From Roseiarcus sp963748545 (GTDB lineage Bacteria > Pseudomonadota > Alphaproteobacteria > Rhizobiales > Beijerinckiaceae): a stretch of 64,000 nucleotides of DNA. This document shows, one piece after another, positions 1 to 9,870 of the stretch. The position numbers and the translations under genes were made by a program. Below the pieces are notes generated by a model, which did no database searches, had not been told where the DNA came from, and saw only the letters and a list, made by a program, of their open reading frames with translations. Positions within the stretch are counted from its first letter, which is position 1, and each line of letters starts with the position of its first letter. The stretch is taken from assembly GCA_963748545.1 (NCBI GenBank), contig CAVVJO010000004.1:53287-117286 (forward strand), given 5' to 3'.

Positions 1-399
1 CCGGGCGTCTCCGATCCCGCCCCCGGGCGAGTGCGGCTCATTTCTCAGGAAGTCGACAAGGCGAGCCGCACCGGCAAGGTGCGCATCGCCCTTTCCGACG
101 TCTCGCACGCCCATATCGGCGCTTTCGCCTCGGCCGAGGTCGAACTCGCGCGTCGGGTCGGGGTCGGGGTTCCCGCCGCCGCGGTCAGGCGCGAGGGCGA
201 CGGCGCGAAGCTCTATGTCGTTCGCGACGGGCGGATCGAGGAGCGGTCGGTCACGCCGGGCATCGTCGAGGGCGACTCGATTGAGATCCGGGATGGGCTC
301 GCCGAGGGCGAGACCGTGGTCGCCAAAGCCGCAGCTTTCCTGCGTCCGGGCGACCGCGTGCGGCCGACGCCGGCGGCGGCGACCTCCGCGGGAGGCTGA
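1..399 (+). CDS. RND efflux periplasmic adaptor (membrane fusion protein), C-terminal part
   Basis: The frame is open from the first base of the window, so the N-terminus lies outside. About 132 residues are visible. They resemble the end of an AcrA/HlyD-type adaptor: a beta-barrel segment (GKVRIALSD, then IGAFASAEVEL) followed by the membrane-proximal domain (EIRDGLAEGETVVAKA, ending FLRPGDRVRP). In RND systems this periplasmic lipoprotein or anchored protein joins the inner-membrane pump to an outer-membrane channel. The pump gene starts 3 bases after the stop codon, so the two form an operon. The hairpin, lipoyl domain and any lipobox cannot be seen. Substrate is unknown. Confidence 0.85.
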   Translation, partial: PGVSDPAPGRVRLISQEVDKASRTGKVRIALSDVSHAHIGAFASAEVELARRVGVGVPAAAVRREGDGAKLYVVRDGRIEERSVTPGIVEGDSIEIRDGLAEGETVVAKAAAFLRPGDRVRPTPAAATSAGG

Positions 400-402
400 T
401 CG

Positions 403-3400
403 ATGCGCTTCAACGTCTCCGCCTGGTCGATCCGGCGGCCGATCCCCGCTGTGCTCGCCTTTGCCGTTCTGACGATCCTGGGGCTGATCAGTTTCCGGGC
501 GATGTCGGTCACGCGTTTCCCCAACATCGACATTCCGATCGTCCAGGTCTTGATCACTCAGTCAGGCGCCGCGCCGAGCGAGCTCGAATCCCAAGTGACG
601 AAGAAGGTCGAGGACGCCGTCGCGAGCCTCAACGGCGTCTGGCATATCCTCTCGACCGTCACCGACGGGTCGTCGTCGACCATGGTGCAGTTCAACGTCG
701 GCTCGGTCGACATCGACCGCGCGCTCAACGACGTGAAGGACCAGCTCGCCAAGATCCGCAGCGACCTGCCGCGCACCATCGACGAGCCGATCGTCAGCCG
801 CATTGACGTCGAAGGCCTGCCAATCGTCACCTATGCGGCGTCCGCGCCCGGCATGTCGGTCGAGCAATTGTCCTGGTTTATCGACGAATTCGGTCGCCCG
901 CGACCTGCAGAGCATTCACGGCGTCGGCGAAGTGAAGCGCTCCGGCGGAGTCGACCGGGAGATCCGTGTTGCGCTCAACCCGGAGAAGCTGCTCGCGCTC
1001 GGGATCACCGCTGCGGCGGTGAACGAGCAGGTCCGCGCCGACAACGTTGATCTCGGCGGCGGCCGGGGCGAGGTCGCCGGCCAGGAGCAGGCGATTCGGA
1101 CGCTGGCCGGCGCCCATAGCGTCGCCGATCTGGCGGCGCTGCCGATCGCGCTTCCCGGCGGCCGCAAGGTGCGGCTTGACGAACTGGGAACCGTCACCGA
1201 CGGCGCGGCCGAGCCGCGCACCTTTGCGCGCCTATTCGACCAACCGATCGTCGCCTTCGGCGTCACCCGCGCCAAGGGCGCGAGCGACGTCACGGTCGAT
1301 CGGCTGATTGCCGAGCGTCTTGCCAAGATCCAAGCCGCGCACCCCGAGGTGTCCTTCACCAAGGTTGACACCCAGGTCGACAACGAGCTCGGCAACTACC
1401 ATTCGACGATGGAAACGCTGATCGAGGGCGCCCTGCTGGCCATTGTCGTCGTGTTCATCTTCCTGCGCGACATCCGCGCGACCATCGTGACGGCCGTCGC
1501 GCTGCCCTTGTCGATCATTCCGACCTTCTGGGCGATGGACGCGATCGGTTTTTCGCTGAACCTCGTGAGCCTCCTGGCGATCACGCTCGTCACCGGGATT
1601 CTGGTCGACGACGCGATCGTGGAGATCGAAAACATTGTCCGCCATATGCGCATGGGAAAGTCCGCCTATCGCGCCTCGCTCGAGGCGGCCGACGAGATCG
1701 GCCTCGCGGTCATCGCCATCTCGCTCTCGATCGCAGCGATCTTCTCTCCCGTCAGCTTCATGGGCGGCATCGCCGGCCAGTATTTCCGCCAGTTCGGCCT
1801 GACGGTCGCGATTGCCGTCATCTTCTCGCTTCTGGTGGCGCGTTTCGTCACGCCCGTCGTCGCCGCTTATTTCATGCGCGCCCCGCGTAACCACGAGCAG
1901 ATCGACGGCTCAGTGATGCGCTTCTATACCCGGCTCGTGCGCGCGTCAGTTCGCCATCGCTGGATCACGCTGTTTGTCGGAGCTCTGATCTTCGCCGCCT
2001 CGCTGTGGTCGACGACGCTCCTGCCCTCGGGCTTCATCCCGGCCGACGACCTTGGGCGCGTCCTGCTCGCCGTGGAATTGCCGCCGGGCTCGCGGCTCGA
2101 CGACACCGACAAGGTCACCCGGGCGATCTCGGACAAACTTCGCGCCATGCCGGAGGTTCGTTCCGCGCTCATCTTCGGCGGTCAGCTGCTTGGCAGCGGG
2201 GCCGAGCCGCGCAAAGCCACCGTGGTCATCAACTTCGTCCACAAGTCGGAGCGCGAGGCGACGCAGAAGGACCTGCAGACCCAGATCGGCGCCATGCTCG
2301 CCGAGCAGCCGGACATCCGGTTCTGGTTCCTCAAGGACAACGGCCAGCGCGACCTGTCGCTGATCGTCGCCGGGCCGAACATCGACGTCATCAACGATAC
2401 CGCTAACCAGATCGCCAGCGAGATGCGGGCAATCCCTTTCATCGAGAATCCGATCTCGACCGCGGAGCTCGATCGCCCGGAGTTGCGCGTCGCGCCGAAG
2501 CAGCAGGTTGCGGCCGACCTCGGCGTCTCGACGGAAGCGCTGTCCGCGACGATCCGAGTCGCGACGCTGGGCGACATCGACGCCAACCTCGCCAAGTTCA
2601 ACGCCGGCGATCGGCTGGTTCCGATCCGCGTCGAGCTCGACGAGGCGGCGCGTTCCCGGGTCGGCCTGCTGCAGGCCCTGCGCGTTCCGACTGCAAGCGG
2701 CGGCTCGACCCCGCTCTCGGTCGTCGCCGACTTCTCGATGAGCCACGGACCGACCGCGATCAACCGCTTCGACCGCACGCGGCGGGTGACGATCGAGGGC
2801 GATCTGCGCGGCGACGCCGCGCTCGGCGACGCCGTGACGGCGATCCACGCCCTGCCGACCGCCAGGGCCCTGCCGCCAGGGGTCGAAATCCGCGAGACTG
2901 GCGACGTCGAGGTGATGAATGAAGTGTTCGCCTCCTTCGCCGCAGCGATGGGCGCGGGCCTGATGATGGTCTACGGGCTCCTGGTGCTGCTGTTTGGCAG
3001 TTTCCTCCAGCCGATCACCATCCTGGTGTCGCTGCCACTGTCGATCGGCGGATCGATCATCGCGCTTTTCATCACCCACAAGGCGATTTCGATGCCGGTG
3101 GTGATCGGCATTTTGATGCTGATGGGCATCGTCACCAAGAACGCGATCATGCTGGTCGACTTTGCGATCGAGGAAATCGGCCGCGGGACGCCGCGGCTGG
3201 ATGCGCTGGTCGAAGCTGGCCGCAAGCGCGCAAGGCCGATCGTGATGACCACGATCGCGATGGCTGCCGGCATGTTCCCCTCCGCGCTCGGCCTTGGCGA
3301 CGGCGGGGGCTTCCGCTCGCCGATGGCGATCGCGGTGATCGGCGGCCTGATCATGTCGACGCTGCTTTCGCTGGTCTTCGTGCCGGCGGTGTTCACGGTG

Positions 3401-3550
3401 ATGGATGACCTCGGGCGGCTCTCATGGCGCCTGTTCAGCCGCCTCATCGGGGCGGGCGAAGACGAGGAGCCGGAGATCGAACGGCCGCGGCCGCTGACGC
3501 CCCACCCGCAGGCGCGCCCGACATCGGACGTGACGGTTCCGGCGGAATAA
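403..3550 (+). CDS. RND efflux transporter permease, AcrB/HAE1-like (single-base frameshift)
   Basis: Inner-membrane proton-driven efflux pump subunit. One continuous protein of about 1048 aa is recovered if one extra base near 891-893 is ignored: the first frame reads to WFIDEF, and the second continues VARDLQSIHG, as expected for the family. Family landmarks are TM1 followed by RFPNIDIPIVQV, the TM4 acidic pair in TGILVDDAIVEIEN (proton relay), FSPVSFMGG, and the second-half motif TKNAIMLVDFAIEE. The C-terminus ends in a Pro/Arg-rich tail. It directly follows the adaptor gene. The corrected length is normal for the family, so the shift may be a sequencing error, but a recent inactivation cannot be excluded. 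Substrate class cannot be told from sequence. Confidence 0.9.
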
Positions 3551-3556
3551 CGCGCC

Positions 3557-4214
3557 ATGGCAGGCGACCCTGCTGCAGCTCGCGGCGCGACCCTCGGCCT
3601 CGTGCTCGATGGCGGCCGGGGCAGGCGGATGGGCGGCGTGGACAAGGGGCTGATGATCCTCGGCGGGCGGCCGATGATCGTCCATGCGGTCGAACGCCTG
3701 CGTCCGCAAGCCGCATCGCTCGCGATCAGCGCCAACGGCGATCCGGCGCGTTTCGTCTTCCTCGGCCTGCCGGTGCTCCCCGACGACCCGCCGGACTTTT
3801 CCGGCCCGCTTGCCGGCGTCCTTGCCGGGCTTGAGTATTGCGCGCGCGTCCAGCCGGGTTTGACCCACGTCGCGACCCTGCCGGGCGACACGCCCTTTAC
3901 TCCCTCAAATTTCGTCGATCGGCTACACGAGGCCCGACGCGCGCGGGGCGCGGACATCGCAGTCGCCGAGTTCTGGGGGCCGGACGCATCATGTCGCCGC
4001 CCTCTGGCCGGTCGCGATCGCCGGCGCGCTGCGCCGATCGATCGTCGAAGAGGGCCTGCGCAAGGTCGAGCGCTTCACGCAACGCTACGTCGTGGCGACA
4101 GTGGAATGGCCGGCCGAGCCGCTCGATCCGTTCATGAACGTGAACGCGCCGGAGGACTTCGCGCGCGCCGAGGCTTTTCTCGCCGATGCCTCACGCGGCC
4201 GCGGCGGAAGCTGA
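3557..4214 (+). CDS. mobA: Molybdenum cofactor guanylyltransferase MobA (frameshifted)
   Basis: Transfers GMP from GTP to molybdopterin to make the bis-MGD type cofactor. The N-terminus carries the nucleotide-binding signature GGRGRRMGGVDKGLMIL and RLRPQ, followed by ISANGDP and FSGPLAGVLAGL. Around 3977-3982 one extra base shifts the frame. Skipping it restores GRTHHVAALWPVAI, the normal MobA continuation, and the protein ends at 4214 after about 218 aa, the usual length. The usual LAGG start of the motif is LDGG here. The gene starts 6 bases after the RND permease stop but is functionally unrelated. It could serve the molybdenum formate dehydrogenase at 21.9 kb. The 3' end overlaps the convergent DUF2478 gene. 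Confidence 0.82.
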
Positions 4215-4769
4215 CGACGCGGGCGCGAGGGCCGCCCACCAGCTCTCGATCGCGGCAAGCGTCGGCGGCAGCTTGACGTCGAGTCCGCTGGCGAAAGCGT
4301 CCCAGGCCCAGAGGTAGCGCGCCGGCACGCACACGACCAGGGGCAGGCCCTCAGCGAAGGCCTGCCCGATCTCCGCCAGCATGCCGCCGCCTTCGGATTC
4401 GAGCCTGCCGAAGCGGTTGATCACCAGGAGATCGGGGCCCGTCGAGCGCGCCGCATCCAGCATACGCGCGGCGACCGCGATCGCCGCCGGATCGACCCGA
4501 CAGCCGGTCGCCTCGCGGCCCAGGTCCTGCATGATGTCCAGCGTTTCGCCGGTGGCGAGGTCGCGCACACGCACGTCCTGCAGGACGCATGAGCCGTCTT
4601 CGCAGGCTCGCTCCTGCACGAGCCCGGCGACGCGCAGGCCCCGTCGCGACACCGCTTCGATGAAGGCGAGCAGCGGCGGATCCGGCTCCTCATGGCGTTC
4701 GAAGACGATGGCGGCGAGGCTCGCGATAGGCTCTGCGGCCTTTGTTTTTTCGCTCGTCTCGGTCGCCAT
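4191..4769 (-). CDS. DUF2478 family protein (P-loop-like, molybdenum-associated)
   Basis: 192 aa, resembling the DUF2478 family, whose members often sit next to molybdate-transport or Moco genes and are of uncertain biochemical role. Visible landmarks are LAAIVFERHEEPDPPLLAF near the N-terminus, RGLRVAGLVQE, a Cys-containing segment (CEDGSCVLQDVRVRDL), and LLVINRFGRLESEGGG followed by AEGLPLVVCVPARYL. It is convergent with mobA and overlaps it by 24 bases, which fits the molybdenum link. ATG at 4769 is preferred to the GTG two codons upstream because a GAGGAAG ribosome-binding site precedes it. No signal peptide or membrane segment is apparent. Confidence 0.75.
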   Translation of the reverse strand: MATETSEKTKAAEPIASLAAIVFERHEEPDPPLLAFIEAVSRRGLRVAGLVQERACEDGSCVLQDVRVRDLATGETLDIMQDLGREATGCRVDPAAIAVAARMLDAARSTGPDLLVINRFGRLESEGGGMLAEIGQAFAEGLPLVVCVPARYLWAWDAFASGLDVKLPPTLAAIESWWAALAPASSASAAAA

Positions 4770-4859
4770 GGACACACCGCGCTTCCTCGTTCTGTCCGTC
4801 CCTGTGACGGGGCGCGCTCGGGAGCGGCCCGTCTTCGGCAGGACGATCGCGAGGAACTC

Positions 4860-5396
4860 TTACTGCTGTTGGTGGCCAAAGAACGACCGCGCCGGGCGGG
4901 CGCCGGAGCCCTTTGCGTCCGCCTCACACATATAGGCCCCTTCCTTGGTGTGGGCGTAATACCGCGTCCCTTGGTAGTGATAGATCTTCGACTTGATGTT
5001 GATCCACACGACCTTGTCGGTGGGGCAGCGATAACGCGCCTCGGCCTCGGTGCGGAACTGGCCAGCCCCGGTCGCGGCCGGCGCGGGCGCGGCGTTTTGC
5101 GCCGGCGCCCACCACGGGAAGAGCGAACCATTGCTGGGGGCGGGGGTCGGGGCAGGCGCCGGAACCGGGGCGGGCGCAGGCGCGACGGTCGCCGACGAAG
5201 GCTGAGCCGCCTGCGTCTTGCAATGGGCGAGGAACTGCTGCCAGGTCGCCCCACCGGTCGTTCCGGCGGCCTGGGCCTGTTTCCACTGAGCGGCGCATGC
5301 CCCGACGCTCTGGGCGTTTGCAGCGGACGAGCCGGCGAACAGAACGCCGATGACAAGCGCGGCGGCGGCCGCGCGCATTCGAATCAAAGCGCGCAT
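4860..5396 (-). CDS. Secreted small protein of unknown function
   Basis: 178 aa with a clear Sec signal peptide (Arg-rich start, hydrophobic AAAALVIGVLFAG, cleavage region ANA). After it comes a short domain with two Cys (GACAAQWKQAQAAG and FLAHCKTQ), as in many alphaproteobacterial periplasmic proteins. A low-complexity Ala/Pro linker made of repeated AP and PAP units follows (roughly residues 75-100). The C-terminal domain contains CPTDKVVWINIKSKIYHYQG and KEGAYMCEADA, a combination common in conserved hypothetical secreted proteins of Rhizobiales. Two starts are possible; ATG at 5396 is preferred over 5414 because a GGGGAA site lies just upstream and gives the better signal peptide. Function unknown. 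Confidence 0.7.
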   Translation of the reverse strand: MRALIRMRAAAAALVIGVLFAGSSAANAQSVGACAAQWKQAQAAGTTGGATWQQFLAHCKTQAAQPSSATVAPAPAPVPAPAPTPAPSNGSLFPWWAPAQNAAPAPAATGAGQFRTEAEARYRCPTDKVVWINIKSKIYHYQGTRYYAHTKEGAYMCEADAKGSGARPARSFFGHQQQ

Positions 5397-5682
5397 TGCT
5401 GATTCCCCAACCATAGGCCCTTTTTACGGGCGCGGATTGCGAACGTAGTAGAGATTTTGCCGGCCGCCAACGAAATTGTTCAAGAGAAACAGCGGCCCGC
5501 GCCGCGCTGGCATCAGAGCTAAGGGCGGGCGCAGAGGGCAATCGCCGCGTCGGCTGGGATGGCTCGTCGACGGGACGCTTGAACACGCAAGCGCGCCGCT
5601 GCAGAGGGAGCATCCCCTTCCCATGCGAAGGCGTGCAACGGTAAGGCTCCTTTCGCACGAGTCTTGATAGGGACGGATTCGA

Positions 5683-6975
5683 ATGGTTCCGGTTGCAGTT
5701 GGCGTGGATTTCGGCACTACCAACAGCGTCGTTGCGATCGCTGACCAATCAGGTCAGGTTCGGGTTCGCCGGTTTGAGACGCAGGTAGGGACCGTCGAGG
5801 CCTACCGTTCGGCGCTGCTTTTCTTCCGCGAGGGGCGGCCGCCGAATGCGGCCTTGGCGCACGTATCAGGGCCTGATGCGCTCTTGCGCGCGATGGACAT
5901 CGACGCCGACCATAGGTTTCTGCAATCTCTTAAAACGCACCTGTCAAGCGCGACGTTACAGGACACCTATCTGCTCGGCCGCCGATTTCTGCTCGAGGAG
6001 TTGATCGGCGTTCTTCTCAAGGATATCCTTCCTGTCGGCATCAACGATCTGCCGGTCGTTTGCGGTCGTCCAGTGGTGTTCGCAGGAGAGCGGCCAAACG
6101 AGGCTCTGGCGATCGAGCGGCTGACGAATGCGTATCGGACCGCCGACGCGGCCAACGTCGATTTCGCCTACGAGCCGCTCGGCGCGGCCTACTGGTACGC
6201 CCGCACGATCCGGCGACCGGAAACCGCGCTCGTGGCGGATTTCGGCGGCGGAACCAGCGACTTCTCGGTGATGCGCTTCGACCTGGGCGGCGCGCGCTTG
6301 CAGGCCGACGCGCTGTCGCACACGGGCGTCGGCGTAGCCGGCGACACCTTCGATTTTCGGATCGTCGACAATCTGGTTTCACCCCGGCTTGGCAAGGGCG
6401 CCCGTTATCGGTCGTTCGGCAAGCTCTTGCCCTTGCCATCGCAATACCATGCCGCCTTCGCGCAATGGCACAAACTCTCGCTTCTCAAAGACGCTCGCAC
6501 CCTTGCCGAGTTACGTCAGCTCGTGAGGCACGCCGAGAGACCGAACGAGATCGAGGATCTCATTCACGTGATCGAAGCCGATCTGGGCTACGAGCTTTAC
6601 CAGGCCATATCCAAAGCCAAGCAGCAGCTCTCTGCGGCGGAACGGACGACTTTTCACTTCAAGGCGGGCGACCTGGACATCAGCGCCGACGTGACCCGCG
6701 CGGATTTCGAGACCTGGATAGCGGCCGACGTCGAGCGGATCGGCGCCGCAATCGACGTCGCCCTCGAACGCGCTGGCGTGACGGTCGAGACGGTGGACTC
6801 CGTCTTCATGACGGGGGGCTCCTCCTATGTGCCCGCGGTGCGACGGTTGTTCGAACAGCGCTTCGGTCGGGAGAAGCTGCGCTACGGCGACGCCTTCAAT
6901 TCGGTTGCAAGCGGTCTTGCGGCCATCGCCCAAGACAGGGCTCAATACCCGAATGAGGCCGAACGGCGCCCGTGA
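5683..6975 (+). CDS. Hsp70 family chaperone, YegD-like
   Basis: 430 aa, much shorter than DnaK (about 640), matching YegD-type Hsp70 relatives that keep the actin-like ATPase domain and a divergent remainder. The phosphate-1 motif VGVDFGTTNSVVAIAD is at residues 6-21, phosphate-2 is VADFGGGTSDFSVMRF near residue 185, and the adenosine motif is VFMTGGSSYVPAVRRLF near residue 375. There is no DnaK-type substrate-binding domain or C-terminal EEVD tail. The ATG is preceded by AGGGACGGA. It stands alone between divergent and same-strand genes, so its client is unknown. Confidence 0.88.
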   Translation: MVPVAVGVDFGTTNSVVAIADQSGQVRVRRFETQVGTVEAYRSALLFFREGRPPNAALAHVSGPDALLRAMDIDADHRFLQSLKTHLSSATLQDTYLLGRRFLLEELIGVLLKDILPVGINDLPVVCGRPVVFAGERPNEALAIERLTNAYRTADAANVDFAYEPLGAAYWYARTIRRPETALVADFGGGTSDFSVMRFDLGGARLQADALSHTGVGVAGDTFDFRIVDNLVSPRLGKGARYRSFGKLLPLPSQYHAAFAQWHKLSLLKDARTLAELRQLVRHAERPNEIEDLIHVIEADLGYELYQAISKAKQQLSAAERTTFHFKAGDLDISADVTRADFETWIAADVERIGAAIDVALERAGVTVETVDSVFMTGGSSYVPAVRRLFEQRFGREKLRYGDAFNSVASGLAAIAQDRAQYPNEAERRP

Positions 6976-7049
6976 AAGCAGAGAAATTTGCTCGCTTCCT
7001 CACAATGTGCGACTACGGAAGCTGGCGAGCAGTCTGGTCTTCGCTATGA

Positions 7050-7877
7050 TTGTCGGTTATTGTTGAGTTGCGCTTTGGCTCGCGAACACTTGCGCGGCGC
7101 CACGCGCAACAGCCCTTAATCCTATCGGGGACCTCGTTGCGACGCATCGTTCCGTCATTCACTGTTGAAGTCCGGCGTCGGCCCAGATTAGTAGCCGACC
7201 CACCCGAAGACATACTGACTTTGGGGGCCAAGGGTAGACCGACAGCGTTTCAACGCGAAGTCCGTCGTATTACTGCGGCGGCATTCGAGGCCAAACCTTC
7301 AAATCCCGTTGCTGCGGATGGCGCAGCGTCTTCTCCGAAGCGTCGAATCCTCGAAAGTCTTGTCCCAGACAAGTCCCTCGGTAATGAACCCGATGACAAG
7401 TCGTCGTCCAGGAGAACGGCGAATCGAAAATCGTCGGCGCGGAGACGGCCCTCGGAGCGCTCAGTGTCGCAGGCTTCGGAAGTCTCGTCTGACGCGACCT
7501 CGGAACTGGCGGAAGGACCACCTTCCGTGGCGTCCGTTCATGCGCCTTACAGCTTGCCGAGCGACGCGACAGCCGTTTCGACCGGCATACCGACGCCAAC
7601 GGCAAATCGAGCCGGCGGAGACCATCGCGCTCAACCGCGGCGCTCAAAGACAAAGGCGAGAGGCCGGGTTCCGACCGCTTCCGATGAACGCGGAACGGAT
7701 GTTTTCGCCGAAGATAAGCCGTTCGTCACTCGAACGGAGTCCTTGGCGGCGCTCCCGGCGCCGGGCGACGACGGTTCGCTTACAAATAGAAAGCGAACCA
7801 TCCTGGGTCGGTACGTCTTCGGCGATGAACCCAAACCTGGCGAACGCTGGAAGCGGCGGCTGTGCAAGGGACGGTGA
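7050..7877 (+). CDS. Conserved hypothetical protein (rhizobial type)
   Basis: 275 aa, basic and Ser/Arg-rich, with no recognised domain. An ordered N-terminal patch (PSFTVEVRRRPR) and a conserved-looking C-terminal block (TILGRYVFGDEPKPGERWKRR) flank a long low-complexity middle. From memory, hypothetical proteins of this layout (FTVEVRR at the start, GRYVFGD and PGERWKRR at the end) occur in rhizobial accessory regions. The start is a TTG and is uncertain. Third-position GC is visibly lower than in neighbouring metabolic genes, suggesting transferred DNA. A nucleic-acid-binding role is possible from its charge but unproven. Confidence 0.5.
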   Translation: MSVIVELRFGSRTLARRHAQQPLILSGTSLRRIVPSFTVEVRRRPRLVADPPEDILTLGAKGRPTAFQREVRRITAAAFEAKPSNPVAADGAASSPKRRILESLVPDKSLGNEPDDKSSSRRTANRKSSARRRPSERSVSQASEVSSDATSELAEGPPSVASVHAPYSLPSDATAVSTGIPTPTANRAGGDHRAQPRRSKTKARGRVPTASDERGTDVFAEDKPFVTRTESLAALPAPGDDGSLTNRKRTILGRYVFGDEPKPGERWKRRLCKGR

Positions 7878-8445
7878 CACGCGCCAGAACACGAGCGCCG
7901 ACAGCGCCGTAAGAGCGTCACTCATTCTCGTCGATGACCCTCAACTCTACGTGGCCAGTGATTTCGAGGCTTGCGCCCCGGCGCGGAGGACGAGCGATGG
8001 TCAGAGATCGTGATTGAGGCCGAAACTCTTGGCGATTCCCGACAATGTTCCGCTTACGCATAGACGCAATCTCGATCGTCGAAGGTCTGGCGACGATACA
8101 AGCCCATCTCCTTACCGGAGAGCTTGAGCGTATCGCGGTTGTCGGCTCCTGACGAGCCTCCGACGACGGCGTCGTAAGCCGCAGCCGCCCTTCGCCGGGC
8201 GGCTGGCGTAGGCGTGGCCGGATGATGTCGGCCTGAGCCCAACAGGCTTGCTGTAAAGCAGCGCATTCACACGTTTTGCGGCCGCCCGCGAGCGCTCCCC
8301 TGCTTGCGGCGAGGGCCATATAATTCAGTTGACATGCTTAGTGTGGCGTGAGTTACTAAACTCTGGACGAGCTTTTGGAAATCGCGGCTAACGCGACGGC
8401 TTGGAGCCGGCTGGCAGTGTCTGGCCAATTGAGGAGGAGCGAACC
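7878..8445 (+). other. 568-base intergenic stretch, no convincing gene
   Basis: No frame has both good codon bias and a recognisable product. The best candidate is a 35-codon frame from ATG 8045 to TGA 8152 (starting MFRLRIDAISIVEGLATI), which looks like the tail of a degraded gene. The right end holds the leader of the downstream ABC operon, including a possible -35 TTGACA at 8329 and the ribosome-binding site GAGGAGGAG at 8431-8439. Confidence 0.4.
8329..8358 (+). promoter_or_regulatory. Possible promoter of the ABC/dihydroxyacetone kinase operon
   Basis: A consensus -35 TTGACA at 8329-8334 is followed at 17-18 bases by GTTACT/TTACTA, a poor -10. It lies in an AT-richer patch about 90 bases upstream of the first gene of the operon. 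The hexamer is seen directly; the assignment is inference. Confidence 0.3.
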
Positions 8446-9790
8446 ATGAGGAAAAACAGGACGAGTCTATCCCTGATATGCGGCGCGGGAAGCTTGGCGT
8501 TGGCGCTCGGCGCCGCGTCCTCGGCGCGGGCGGAAGGCAAATCGCTCACGATGTGCTGGGCCGCGTGGGACCCGGCGAATGCGCTGGTCGAACTCGACAA
8601 GGACTTCACCAAGGAGACCGGCATCGAAATGAAGCATGAGTTTGTCCCCTGGACGAGCTACGCGGATCATTTCATCAATCTCCTCAACTCCCGCAGCAGC
8701 GAATGCGACCTGATCATCGGCGACAGCCAGTGGATCGCGGCGCCGCGGAGAACAAGTGGTATGTGAAGCTCAACGACTTTTTCGACAAGAATAAGATTTC
8801 GATGGACACCTTCCTGCCCGCTACGGTGGTCGGGTACGCAGAGTGGCCCAAGAACACGCCGAATTACTGGGGTTTGCCCGCGATGGCGGACGCCGTGGGC
8901 TGGACATACCGCAAAGATTGGTTCGCAAAGCCGGAGCTGCGCGCCGAGTTCAAGGCGAAGTACAATCGTGAGCTTGAGCCACCTAAGACCTGGGACGAGC
9001 TCATCGAGATTGCAAAGTTCTTCACCGGCAAGGAAATCGACGGGAAGAAGGTCTACGGTTCGTACATCTTTACCGAGCGAGGCTCGGAAGGCATCACGAT
9101 GGGCGTCACCAACGCGATGTACAATTATGGCTTCGATTACATGGACCCCAACAAGCCTTATCATATGCAGGGCATCGTCAACTCCGCCGGCGCCGCAAAA
9201 GGCATGGACGTCTACAAAGAATTGTTCGCGTGCTGCCAGCCGCCCGGGCTGACGAACGCATACATGCAGGAGGGCCTCGACGCCTTCAAGTCTGGGCAAG
9301 TCGCGATGCAGATGAACTGGTATGCGTTCTTCCCAGGATTGGCCAAGGACCCGAACGTAGGAGGTGACAAGATCGGATTCTTCAAGAATCCGGCGGGTCC
9401 GACCGGCCAGTTCACGCAGCTCGGCGGTCAAGGGCTTTCCGTTGTAGCGGCTTCGAAAGATGTCGACGATGCGCTGCTTTACGTGAAGTGGTTCGCACAG
9501 CCGGAAATCCAGCAGAAGTGGACGGATCTGGGGGGCGCGTCAGCCTCGAAGGCTGTGCTCGAGTCGGACGCTTATAAGAAGAGCGCTGCTTACGCTCCGT
9601 CATTCGTAAATCGATGGGGATGGTCAAGGACTTCTGGGCGGAGCCTTTGTACGTCCCGTTGCTTCTCGACATGCAAAATCGGGTCCACGACTACGTCGTC
9701 GCCAACAAGGGGACATCACAGCAAGCGCTCGACGCGCTGGTCAAAGATTGGATCAAAGTCTTTAAACAGGAAAGCAAGGATCCTTCGTGA
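8446..9790 (+). CDS. ABC transporter sugar/polyol-binding protein (two frameshifts)
   Basis: Periplasmic solute-binding protein of the MalE-like group, about 448 aa after correction. It begins with a signal peptide (MRKNRTSLSLICGAGSLALA, then ARAE) and continues SLTMCWAAWDPANALVEL. One base appears missing near 8737-8742 (GDSQWI, then AAENKWYVKLNDFF). A second is missing near 9608-9610, after which the frame continues SMGMVKDFWAEPLYVPLLLD to the stop at 9790. The corrected reading is continuous and the length normal. The ATG has a strong GAGGAGGAG site. It leads an operon with two permeases, two ATPases and dihydroxyacetone kinase subunits, so the ligand is probably a small polyol, ketose or precursor of dihydroxyacetone; that is inference. 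Confidence 0.85.
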
Positions 9791-9870
9791 CCGCGTAACA
9801 ACATGAACCGTCCTCGGCGGCGCTAGCCGCTGAGGCGACTGTTTTGGTTTAATACGGGCAGGTAGCGACG

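Noticed and set aside
1946..3079. 377-codon minus-strand open frame inside the RND permease
   Set aside because: Shadow of the permease; the sense strand carries the family motifs.
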